A stretch of 64,000 nucleotides of DNA from assembly GCA_963580285.1 (NCBI GenBank), contig OY757020.1, positions 104,721,497-104,785,496 on the forward strand. Direction: 5' to 3'. Origin of the DNA: Lucinisca nassula. Taxonomy: Eukaryota; Mollusca; Bivalvia; Lucinida; Lucinidae. The notes under the pieces were generated by a model. That model ran no database searches. It worked only from the letters and a program-made list of their open reading frames with translations, and was not told the DNA's origin. Both the position numbers and the translations under genes were made by a program. Shown one piece after another: positions 57,401 to 63,540 of this stretch; position 1 is the stretch's first letter; each line of letters starts with the position of its first letter.

Positions 57401-60400
57401 TTGTCGGCAATGAATATGCTGACAAGAAAGCAAAGGAATCGCTCAATCTTGATCCATCTGTTTTTAAAATTCCTTTTAATAATTTTAAACCATTTATCAA
57501 CAGATACATCTTGTCGGAATGGCAAGGCGAATGGGACCGTGCAATAAATAACAAACTCCATGCCATTAAACCTGTCGTTAGTACAAAATGCTCTCCTCCA
57601 CAGTTTTCCAGAAAAGAGGACGACTGCGCATCGGCCATACTAGAGTTACTCATTCTTATATTTTTAATGGTGATGATCAGCCTTCTTGTGTAGGTTGTGA
57701 TCAGCCATTCACTGTGAAACATATCTTAATTGACTGTGTTGACTTTTCACCCTCACGAATTTTATATTTCAAAGCTGACACTTTGCAACAACTGTTTCGA
57801 GATGTACCTGTTGATAATATTATTTTATTCTTAAAAGAAATTGGACTTTTTCATAAGATTTAACTGTTTCAGATTTTTATACATTATCATTCTGACTTTT
57901 TACTTTTAATATCATCATAATTATTCATGCCGTCTAACCATTAACCGTTTGACGCTTATGACCCACAAAGAGGGTTGGCGCGTCGTTAAACACGAAATCA
58001 TCATCATCATCATCTGACATGTCCCTAACACATTAATTTGGTCTTCCCTGTACATTATTTTGGTAAAAAAAACTGGAGTGTATGGTCTCTTATATTTTTT
58101 CTTCAGACAGCGAAGATTCCGATCCATTTGGGCTGAAGGACGATTGGGTACCAGACAGCGAGGCTTCAGGTGAGTCCTCCAATGATGCAAAGAAAATTTT
58201 ATTTACCTTTATTACAGGCCTCATATTCTTCAGGCTTGAGCAGGATTTCAGGCTTTCAAAGCTTGATTTTTTCTTGATTTCAGGCTTCGAGATTTTGATT
58301 TTCCCCTTAACATGACTATTTAATCTTATCCTACTGAATGAATCTATCAACTCACACCTGTTTCGGTCTATAAGCCGATCAGATTATTTGATATACTGTA
58401 GCATGTAATTAACAATCTGCATAACAAACATTGTAGATCCTGATCAGATGGCTTCTTCAGAAGCCATCTGATCAGGATCTACACAGTTTGCACTGGTTAT
58501 GGTCATCATGTTCAACGGGATAAGGCTTAAAGTTGCAAACTCGGGTTTTTCAGGCAAGGAAAAGTTTGGTCAGTATGAGGCCTGTTATTATCATTCATAT
58601 CTTTTATTGTGACCTCATGCTTGAAGAAAAAGTGATAAATTGCTGATTCCTAATTCAGGCAAGTGCAGATCCCTGTGGGTCCCTTGGGTGTGCTAGGGCC
58701 ATGCCCCAACCCCTCCATTTCAAGAATGGCCAAATATCTCAGACACAGTTCAGATCCCCACCCCTAAACCATATATATTCCTGTTCCTTGTGATAAGAGG
58801 CATTCAGTGACACCAACCTGTAGGTCCCTTGGGTGTGCTTGTCCCATCCCCTTCATTTGAAAATGGCCCTATCTCACAGAAACTGTTCAAATTTCCAACC
58901 CTGAACCATCTATATTCTTGCTCCTTATGATATGAAACATTGAATGATACCAACCTATGGATCACCTGGGGTGTGCTGGGGCCATACCTTACCCCTCCAC
59001 TTCATTAAAAGCCAAATATCTGGATAACTTTTCAGAACCCCACCCCTAAGCCATATATATTTATGTTCCTTATGAGAAGACGCATTCAGTGTCACCAACA
59101 TGGATTGATGGATTGATTTCAAATTTCATACACAGGTATATAATCACAAAATACAGGTCAAGTTATATTTGGGTAAAATCTGCCAATTATAATGTTGACT
59201 CGACGTTGATTTGGTGTTGGATGCCAGCCGGTTTAGCACATATATGAAGCACTGTTTTTGTTGGTGGAGAATAATTGGACATCTGTTTGCACCTCTCCCA
59301 AGGATATTAAAGACTAGGTGTGGGTATTAACACATGATATGTATGTGCATGCTTGCTATCCTACAATTCGTATATGTTGTTTGTATATATATATGCTCAT
59401 GGGCCTTTGGCTTACTGCATTATTAAAATATCATACATAATGAGAATTTATCAACTTTTTACATAAAAAAAGGTTTCTATGTGATATCTTTTGAGAGGAT
59501 TTGAGATGGATTGGATTCAAATTCCATATACAGGTATATAATCATGAAATGGATGTAATGCTTAATTTTGGGTAAAATATCGTAAAATACAGGCCAAGTT
59601 TGAATTTTGGTAAAATCAGCCAATTATTATGGGAGTTATGACCTTTTTAACTTAATCTTTTCCCCGTGTTGTCCCCGGGCGGGGGCATCAGTGAGTGTCA
59701 TACTGACACGTTCTTGTTTTTTTCATTGTGAAAAACCACCTATTCAAACATATAGATTGCATTTTTATGATCAATCAAATAAAACAGTCCTATGTTTTTC
59801 TTAGTTCTGCTCAAAATATAGATTGTGATAACTCATTAGAAGCACCTTGGTGAGGTGGTTCTAACGAGTACCCACAGTCTAACGGGCCTCCGTGGCCTAG
59901 TGGATAAGAGCGCTGACTCGTAGTCATTAGGTCTCTCACCGCCGTATGTTCGAGCCTCGCTCTGGTCACGTGTGAGACGCCAAATTCTGCAACGGATAGT
60001 AAAGTGGTTTTTCTCCGGGTACTCCGGTTTTCGCCCACCTGATTAAAGATCGGCTCGATATGAGTAAAATAAATTTGAAAGAGCCGTAAAACCAAAAAGA
60101 AAAGATAAGTACCCACAGCCTATGTTTTGGGGAAACGCCCCCTTCCCCCACCCAAAAACAACACTTGGATTGCATTATTCTATTTTACTCATCTTTTCCA
60201 GAAATTACATCAGAAGAGCCTGTTCCACAGTTCACCTCAAAAGGGGCCTGTAACAGTGTCAGTCTTGGTCCAACACAGGAGCCTCAGCTTGTGCCAGAAC
60301 AATCCAGTGGCAGTCTTGCTCCAACACAGATGGATCAATATCATGAACTTGTGCCAGAACAATCCAGTGGCAGTCTTGCTCCAAAACAGATGGATCAATA

Positions 60401-61078
60401 TCCTGAACTTGTGCCAGAACAATCCAGTGAAAGTCTTGCTCCAACACAGATGGATCAATATCCTGAACCTGTGCCAGAACAATCCAGTGAAAGTCTTGCT
60501 CCAACACAGATGGATCAATATCATGAACTTGTGCCAGAACAATCCAGTGGCAGTCTTGCTCCAAAACAGATGGATCAATATCCTGAACTTGTGCCAGAAC
60601 AATCCAGTGAAAGTCTTGCTCCAACACAGATGGATCAATATCATGAACCTGTGCCAGAACAATCCAGTGGCAGTCTTGCTCCAAAACAGATGGATCAATA
60701 TCCTGAACTTGTGCCAGAACAATCCAGTGAAAGTCTTGCTCCAACACAGATGGGTCAATATCCTGAACCTGTGCCAGAACAATCCAGTGGCAGTCTTGCT
60801 CCAACACAGATGGATCAATATCCTGAACTTGTGCCAGAACAATCCAGTGGTAGTCTTGCTCCAACACAGATGGATCAATATCATGAGCCTGTGTCAGAAC
60901 AATCCAGTGAAAGTCTTGCTCCAACACAGATGGATCAATATACTGAACTTGTGCCAGAACAGCCCAGTGTCACGCTTGCCCCAACAAGGATGGCTCAAGA
61001 TCCTGCCTTCGTGCCAGATCAGCACAATGTCGGTGTTGCTCCAACACAGATGCCTGCTTCACACTCACTGACAAAAAA
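39365..61078 (+). CDS. KMT5A-like SET-domain methyltransferase with C-terminal tandem repeats (6 exons, partial)
   Basis: The exons are 39,365-39,461, 42,949-43,102, 45,432-45,627, 49,039-49,069, 58,107-58,169 and 60,202-61,078. All borders are AG/GT, and every phase joins (0/1, 1/2, 2/0, 0/1, 1/1, 1/2). Exons 1-3 form a whole SET domain: DYKGFGVFVKEHLRAGDF (SAM-binding GxG), YAGEKITSEEAKERER, GYVNDAGDDEANAKMK, LCLFAKKDIRDGEE and EVLYNYGDEKN (catalytic Tyr region). This layout matches KMT5A-like lysine methyltransferases of invertebrates and fish, which act on histone H4 K20 or other substrates; the substrate here is unknown. Exons 4-5 encode an acidic linker (SEDSDPFGLKDDWVPDSEAS), and exon 6 a 20-residue repeat domain. 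Neither the first exon nor a stop codon is in view. Intron 4 (9 kb) contains LINE copy C. No break was seen in these six exons. Confidence 0.72.
39540..39690 (+). repeat. SINE-like repeat R1, degraded
   Basis: GGGCTGCATGGTACTTCCAC to GCTTGAGATGTCATTTGATT, with internal deletions. Confidence 0.55.
39920..40229. repeat. 60-bp direct repeat pair
   Basis: AAATATGTTCTATAAAAGGG ... GGAATACACCATAGA occurs at about 39,921-39,979 and 40,171-40,229 with three or four differences, in SET intron 1. Confidence 0.75.
40458..40697 (+). repeat. full-length tRNA-derived SINE S1
   Basis: The head GGGCCTCCGTGGCCTAGTGG (A box) carries GTAGGTTCGAGCCCC (B box). The body includes ACATGTGAGACGTCAGGTTC and GGCTCGATATGAGTGAAATG, with GGGCGTAAAACCCAAAC and an A-rich tail. 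It is the reference copy for the truncated ones at 9.2, 35.7 and 62.7 kb. Confidence 0.85.
40920..41300 (+). repeat. SINE-like repeat R1 split by a hAT-like insertion
   Basis: The 5' half (40,925-41,007) ends GAGGATCTAAG. The 3' continuation (41,242-41,300, GATCTAAGCCTGCCCATGCA) resumes after the 234-bp insertion. Confidence 0.7.
41008..41241. mobile_element. hAT-like element X1, copy 1 (234 bp)
   Basis: It starts TAAGGCTG and ends CAGCCCTA (8-bp imperfect terminal inverted repeats). It is flanked by the exact 8-bp duplication GATCTAAG at 41,000-41,007 and 41,242-41,249. The interior is rich in AATCGATTA-type palindromes. It has no coding capacity. The second copy is at 47,332. Confidence 0.85.
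41938..42060 (+). repeat. SINE-like repeat R1, 3' half
   Basis: GAGATGCCATTTCATCTCAG to GTGTTGACCGGGACATTGAA, then CCTCGTTCAAACAAA. Confidence 0.65.
42061..42940. other. intronic non-coding sequence
   Basis: GGTCAAGTT/GGTCAAA-rich degenerate repeats without coding signal, inside SET intron 1. At 42,605-42,785 there is a possible SINE-like unit ending GTTGGACGTAAAACTTAAAC. Confidence 0.4.
42949..43102 (+). CDS. SET gene exon 2 of those seen
   Basis: It has TTTAATAG before and GTAAGC after. It encodes GFGVFVKEHLRAGDFILQYA, GEKITSEEAKERERKGAENK and MFLNQYKNSTH, the first half of the SET domain. Phase 1 in, phase 2 out. Confidence 0.78.
43885..44790. repeat. ~150-bp degenerate tandem array
   Basis: About six units with GAACAAGATGGC(T/C)GCCAGAG, CTAAAAATAGAAA and TTTCATTCAAACTTCATAGG. 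Related single units are at 45,915-45,950 and 46,540-46,600. Confidence 0.75.
45432..45627 (+). CDS. SET gene exon 3 of those seen
   Basis: It has CATTTCAG before and GTGAAC after. It encodes CIDAEGSQGICGYVNDAGDD, EANAKMKLMVFDGHEKLCLF and AKKDIRDGEEVLYNYGDEKN, ending LWWRKK: the catalytic half of the SET domain. Phase 2 in, phase 0 out. Confidence 0.8.
46676..46748. repeat. H1 hairpin repeat
   Basis: TTTTTAGAACTACCTTGACA pairs with AAGGTGGTTCTAAAAAAGTA; the outer parts read ATAGATTTTGAATAC and CTACAGTCTATG. Confidence 0.6.
47132..47307. mobile_element. small inverted-repeat element (176 bp)
   Basis: The ends GGGGCCAGTTGTTCAAA and TTTGAACAACTGGGCCC are inverted repeats with one mismatch. A second internal pair is GTTAACGA.../...TCGTTAAG. 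No clear target duplication, and no coding. Confidence 0.6.
47332..47714. mobile_element. hAT-like element X1, copy 2, with nested insertion
   Basis: TAAGGCTG...CAGCCCTA ends, with the exact 8-bp duplication GATAGAAA at 47,324-47,331 and 47,715-47,722. Compared with copy 1, the sequence GAGTGGCAAACAGTG|ATTACTAATCG is split by 47,479-47,634, flanked by CAGTG at 47,474-47,478 and 47,635-47,639. Confidence 0.85.
47479..47634. mobile_element. 156-bp H2-type hairpin insertion nested in X1
   Basis: It contains the perfect hairpin GACGCCGCGTTTTGCGGCGTC and GTCTACACTGTTTGCTACGG, as in the H2 family. The CAGTG repeat on both sides marks a 5-bp duplication. Confidence 0.7.
47744..48425. repeat. tandem duplication of ~200 bp, first copy disrupted by a MITE
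   Basis: GATGTTCTGACC(T/C)TGTTGTT ... GATAAGCACTGG(T/C)TGAATAC ... CACCCAAAGTGACTGC is present at 47,744-48,233 and 48,236-48,425. The first copy is longer only because it carries the element at 47,882-48,163. Confidence 0.8.
47876..48169. mobile_element. MITE with 27-bp inverted repeats (282 bp) and a preserved empty site
   Basis: It occupies 47,882-48,163. The left end AGTAGTATAGTGTTTGGGCG and the right end CGCCCAAACACTATACTACT are perfectly complementary and extend a further 7 bp (TGTTTAG). TGTAAC is duplicated at 47,876-47,881 and 48,164-48,169. The second copy of the surrounding duplication has the uninterrupted site TGATGTCACTAAACATC. The interior is A/T-run-rich and itself palindromic (AAAACACAATTTTTT...AAAAATTGTGTTTTT). 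Confidence 0.88.
48490..48672 (+). repeat. SINE-like repeat R1, 3' half
   Basis: CATAAACCCTATTGGTTTTA, GAGATGTCATTTCATCTCAA and GTGTTGACGGGGACATTAAA, with an AAAATCAAACAAC tail. Confidence 0.7.
49039..49069 (+). CDS. SET gene exon 4 of those seen (31 bp)
   Basis: A micro-exon between TTTAAAG and GTAAGAAT. ANMCNDMYCY is encoded and it leaves one base (G) that joins AC of exon 5 to make Asp. The exact phase fit on both sides is the main support. Confidence 0.5.
49195..49610 (+). repeat. SINE-like repeat R1 split by a Tc1-like fragment
   Basis: The 5' half is at 49,195-49,335 (GGGCTGCATCATGTTTCCAC ... GTCTAAGCCTGCCCAAGCAA). The 3' part resumes near 49,510 (AGCCCTTTGGTTTCTTTGAG, GAGATGTCATTTCATCTCTG). 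Between them TA|CAGTTAAAAAAAGTGTTGAA (from 49,361) matches the Tc1-like left end at 37,710 for about 120 bp. Confidence 0.65.
50036..50402 (+). repeat. palindromic MITE-like repeat P1, copy 3
   Basis: The hairpin TTCAGGAGTGTTCATGTATT...AATGCATGAACACGAATGCA is followed by the unique arm with TGTTACGGGGCGTAGCTAAT and ATCCACTAGTGGATTGCGGA. Confidence 0.7.
50577..50640 (+). repeat. SINE S1 head fragment
   Basis: ACATGGCCTAGTGGATAAGA then GCGCTGATTCTTAGTC; it stops before the B box. Confidence 0.6.
50690..52255. repeat. degenerate ~130-170 bp repeat units
   Basis: Two families occur. At 50,740-51,240, AAATATAGGTCAAAGTCACC and GGTCAAGGTG(T/C)CTACAAAGT recur. At 51,600-52,190, GTCAAGTGGTCCCCTACATA and AATCATGCCCCTGGGGTCTA recur three times. 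Both are intronic and non-coding. Confidence 0.65.
52812..54162 (+). pseudogene. LINE copy C ORF1, gag-like, early frameshift
   Basis: The ATG at 52,812 (MASINKRKK) loses frame in an A-run at 52,831-52,840. From about 52,836 another frame stays open to 54,162. It contains an RRM-like region (HNFPRFIIIECTEENRKITS), three CCHC knuckles (CHQCQKYGHHEDRC, CPNCGEITGHHEKDC, CINCGEKHSANSKEC), a short internal duplication of GNTVQKQT(P/T)SLATE and a NRSRSP tail. Outside the knuckles and the GVIR.PEL and PVLPK.IKVAY blocks it differs strongly from the copy B ORF1. Confidence 0.85.
54192..55340 (+). pseudogene. LINE copy C ORF2, endonuclease part
   Basis: 367 codons to 55,295, with the APE motifs WNCRGLKANYNE, CLQETFLKN, LVGDFNGHNILWG and GSDHFPVVIES, then the linker to the RT. 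It ends because an A-run (GGAAAAAACAAAG, one A more than in copy B) shifts the frame. The correct frame continues at once into the RT part. The endonuclease itself looks complete. Confidence 0.88.
55341..57863 (+). pseudogene. LINE copy C ORF2, RT and RNase H part
   Basis: The frame 55,375-57,693 has all the RT blocks of copy B (YVDD catalytic box at SLYVDDFCICYR) and the RNase H acidic residues. Near 57,620, 13 bp present in copies A and B (GTAGTATTAACAC) are missing. This throws the frame and cuts off the C-terminal Cys-rich block, which survives in another frame (57,588-57,863, CVGCDQPFTVKHILIDC...IGLFHKI). Confidence 0.9.
58107..58169 (+). CDS. SET gene exon 5 of those seen
   Basis: It is bounded by TTCTTCAG and GTGAGT. 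It encodes the acidic SEDSDPFGLKDDWVPDSEAS. Phase 1 in and out. It sits 82 bp after the end of LINE copy C. Confidence 0.6.
58426..58489. repeat. H2 hairpin repeat
   Basis: GATCCTGATCAGATGGCTTC pairs with GAAGCCATCTGATCAGGATC; the loop is TTCA-like and the outer arms are AAACATTGTA/TACACAGTTT. It is nearly identical to 8537-8600. Confidence 0.8.
58670..59110. repeat. ~150-bp degenerate tandem array, 3 units
   Basis: GGTCCCTTGGGTGTGCT(A/T)G, CCCACCCCTAAACCATATAT and GAGGCATTCAGTGACACCAA recur. It is intronic. Confidence 0.7.
59111..59810. other. intronic non-coding sequence
   Basis: Two partial copies of ATTCCATA(C/T)ACAGGTATATAA (59,126 and 59,520) mark another degenerate repeat. No coding signal. 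Confidence 0.4.
59815..60125. repeat. H1 hairpin interrupted by a SINE S1
   Basis: The left arm (ATAGATTGTGATAACTCATT) and part of the right arm (GGTTCTAACGAGTACCCACA) precede the SINE. The remainder (AGTACCCACAGCCTATG) follows it. Confidence 0.75.
59882..60107 (+). repeat. full-length SINE S1 with 15-bp target duplication
   Basis: The head has GGCCTCCGTGGCCTAGTGG and ATGTTCGAGCCTC (A and B boxes); the body has GGCTCGATATGAGTAAAATA and the tail GAGCCGTAAAACCAAAAAG. AGTACCCACAG(T/C)CTA at 59,867-59,881 and 60,108-60,122 is the target duplication, with one mismatch. Confidence 0.88.
60202..61078 (+). CDS. SET gene exon 6 of those seen: 20-residue tandem repeat domain
   Basis: It is bounded by TTTTCCAG and GTAAGT. 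After the lead-in EITSEEPVPQFTSKGACNSV come about 13 units of the consensus PEQSSGSLAPTQMDQYPELV (60 bp each), the last two diverged. The variants are systematic: G/E at QSS(G/E)S, T/K at AP(T/K)Q, P/H at QY(P/H)E and L/P before VPEQ. The repeats are Pro/Gln/Ser/Glu-rich with no Cys, likely disordered. It joins exon 5 in frame (G|AA, Glu) and leaves in phase 2, so the protein continues beyond. Because 60 is divisible by 3, other frames are open too, which is a by-product. Confidence 0.68.
60252..61062. repeat. 60-bp minisatellite, about 13 units
   Basis: The unit length is exactly 60 bp and unit boundaries align line by line from 60,289 to 60,960. It carries single-base variants shared between non-adjacent units (units 1-3 resemble units 4-6). 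Confidence 0.95.
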
Positions 61079-61111
61079 GTAAGTTCTAATTAAGCAATAG
61101 TCACCTAAGCT

Positions 61112-61258
61112 GAGGGCCCTGTCAAGGTTTATGGACTGCCTAAGGGTTGGGGCCTGAACTGCTGGGTTGATATGGCGTGAGCTGAAGGAGAGGGTCATAT
61201 CAATCCGGCAGTCCAGGCCCTGGCCCGAGGCAGTCCATAAACCTTGACAGGGCCCTCA
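61112..61258. repeat. 147-bp palindrome, 29-bp perfect arms (family H3)
   Basis: GAGGGCCCTGTCAAGGTTTA|TGGACTGCC at the left is exactly complementary to the right end. The centre carries CTGGGTTGATATGG...GGTCATATCAATCC. Diverged relatives are at 63,155-63,190 and 63,395-63,535. Confidence 0.85.
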
Positions 61259-61332
61259 ACTGTGGTTTCTATGCTTTTAGTGCATTGAACTGGAGTTTCT
61301 TGTGTCAGTGTAACTTTGCATAAAAAATTTAC

Positions 61333-61712
61333 AGAAATAACTCATTTATCATATCATATATGACGTTCAGTCTCAGAGTGCAATAACGTCATGTAATAAA
61401 TTCTGAAATCCACCAGTGGATTAAATATGCAAATTAGTTAGATACGCCTGTAATGATACACCTTTGACATCCTTAACAACATCGTGTTTTCTAATGGCGG
61501 AAAATAGACATTTTTTAAAACAATTCTTGAATATAATGTTATATGATAAACAGAATCTTGCATTCGTGCTCATGTATTATTATATTTATTTAACTTGTTG
61601 AGGAAAAGGCATAAAATGTTCAGCAAAGCCCTATATCTTATTCCTTTTCGTCAACTCATTTAATGAATTCAATAATACATGAAAACTCATGTAAGAAGAC
61701 TCTATTTAATTA
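61333..61712 (-). repeat. palindromic MITE-like repeat P1, copy 4
   Basis: The unique arm comes first (AATAACGTCATGTAATAAAT, CACCAGTGGATTAAATATGC, CTAATGGCGGAAAATAG), then the hairpin from CAGAATCTTGCATTCGTGCT to CATGTAAGAAGACTCTATT. Confidence 0.65.
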
Positions 61713-61899
61713 ACTGCATTTACAGCAACAAATCATTTAATTAAATATAATTCATACCTCGATGCAACGTCACAAGAAATCAAATTCAAACAAAAGTTCC
61801 AATATGAAAAATGTAAGCAGATGAACATCTTGTTTCATATTAGACTTGCAATGAACTATTGTTAACTCTTATAGTTCCTATCACGAAGCAGCATACAAA

Positions 61900-62520
61900 T
61901 TTTTGAGCAGGGTGCGACAAAGGTGTAGCTTTTCTGTCTGTGCATCCATCCGTCTGTTAACATTTACTTCAAAGTTTTTCTCTAAGTCAACAACAAACTT
62001 CTACCATCAAACCTTACAGGAAACATGTCGCTGACCTTTGTAGGCACCTTGATCTGGTGACCTCGACTATTATGTCGAAGTTCAACATTTATGTAGTAGT
62101 TTGTGTTGTTCTCAACTACAAGACAAAACAATCATCACACCTTGCAAGTAACAGATGACTGAGCTCTAAATAGACAGGGGCTTTCGCCTGGTGACCTTGA
62201 TCTATCTTATTCACCCCGGTGAATTTGACAAATATTACGTTGATATTCCAGTTCTCATCAGACAAAAGGCCTACAACCATCAAATCTTGCAAAGTGCTTC
62301 TCCAAGATGTACTGACTCTGCAGGTACATTGATATATGTAGCACAATTTATGTCTATGTTCCAGTTCTCATCAAAAAAAAGAGGTACAACCATCAAATCT
62401 TGCATAGTGTTTGTAGTGGACTTGTACCTTGATCCGGTGACCTATATTTTAGTTTTTTATGCTCCACTTACTTTGACAAAAACAACATCGTCATTCCAGA
62501 TCTGATAAAATGCCCATAAA
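61900..62520. repeat. degenerate repeat related to 50.7-51.2 kb
   Basis: AGGGTGCGACAAAGGTGTAG, ACCATCAAACCTTACAGGAA and (T/C)TTGATC(T/C)GGTGACCT-type blocks occur, mostly in inverse sense to the 50.9-kb units. Confidence 0.5.
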
Positions 62521-62682
62521 CATCAAATTTTGCGGAAGGCCAGCAAACACGATTAAGTTTGATTTCCTTTATAATATAGTTCTACTTTCATGACATTCTT
62601 ACATCTGTATTCCAAGCACAGCATGAGTTTTGTATTGAACTGAAAAGATGGTGACCGATTTTCAAACAAAAGCGCGCCTCCT

Positions 62683-62801
62683 GAAATTCATGCCTTTTTC
62701 TTTTGTGTGTTTTTTTAGGGTTGGGATTTACGGCCCTTTCAAGATTATTTCACTCATATCGAGCCGATCGTTAATCAGAGGTGGAAAAAGAAATTCATGC
62801 C
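62683..62801 (-). repeat. 5'-truncated SINE S1 with 12-bp target duplication
   Basis: The S1 3' part reads on minus as CCACCTCTGATTAACGATCG, GGCTCGATATGAGTGAAATA and GGGCCGTAAATCCCAACC, with an A-rich tail. GAAATTCATGCC is duplicated at 62,683-62,694 and 62,790-62,801. Confidence 0.75.
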
Positions 62802-63149
62802 CTGATTGGAACTATTCTAGTAGGAAATTAGAATGGCTGAATTTGAAAATTCAAACGAAAAACATAAATGAAAATGTAATGAACAGTTTTTAGCTCACCT
62901 TTCACATTGTGACAAGGTGAGCTTTTGTGATCACATTTTTTCCGTCGTCAGTGCTTGCGTGCATACCACAAATGAAACATGTTTTTCTATTGGCTAGAAT
63001 TGCATCATATGCAAGTCAGTAATCCACGATAGCTGCTCAGCAGGCACTATCACATTTAAATCGGACTGGTCAAAGTGATAGTGCCCGCTACAGACATTAT
63101 ATATAAAAATTTTCAATGCACTAAAAACAACAGAAACCAAAGCTTCGGG

Positions 63150-63540
63150 CAATATCAAGGTTTATGGACTGCCCTCGGGCCAGGGCCTTGAAACACATTT
63201 TTTTCATTGGCTACAATCGCATGCAAGTCGCTAAGCTTCGATAGCTGCTCAGCGGGCACTATCACATTTGAATCGGACAGGCCCAATTTAAATATGGTAG
63301 TGCCCGCTACGGAGATAACCGAAAATAATTTACGAACATTATATTTAACACTTTTTTTAATGCACTAAAAACAATCGAAACCTAGGCTTCAGGCACTATC
63401 AAGGTTTATGAACTGCCCTCGGGCTAGGGCCTGGACCGCCGGGATGATATGTCCCTCGCCTCCGCCTCAGGCCATATCAACCCAGTGCTCCAGGCCCTGT
63501 CCCTCTGGCAGTCCATAAGCCTTGATAATGCCCTCAGATT
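63150..63540. repeat. H3 palindrome relatives
   Basis: A half copy at 63,155-63,190 (ATCAAGGTTTATGGACTGCC) and a whole, diverged hairpin at 63,395-63,535, whose ends are TATCAAGGTTTATGAACTGC and GGCAGTCCATAAGCCTTGAT. They are separated by GGGCACTATCACATTTGAAT text that occurs twice (63,045 and 63,257). Confidence 0.7.

Larger units (their letters stand above)
52256..58025 (+). mobile_element. full-length I/Nimb-type LINE copy C in SET intron 4
   Basis: The element spans 52,269-58,012. TCTGACATGTCCC is duplicated at 52,256-52,268 and 58,013-58,025. It has the same layout as copy B: 5' UTR from CCCAGGTATTAGACTTCCTG, ORF1, ORF2 starting 29 bp later, and a 3' end GCGCGTCGTTAAACACGAAA with (ATC)n. 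It lies in the same sense as the host gene, 82 bp upstream of exon 5. Confidence 0.95.

Noticed and set aside
60237..60927. Two minus-strand open frames of over 200 codons and a second plus-strand frame of 314 codons
   Set aside because: They are by-products of a stop-free 60-bp repeat whose length is divisible by three; only one plus frame joins splice sites in phase.
60252..61062. CRISPR-like array
   Set aside because: There are no unique spacers; it is a continuous tandem repeat in a eukaryotic exon.
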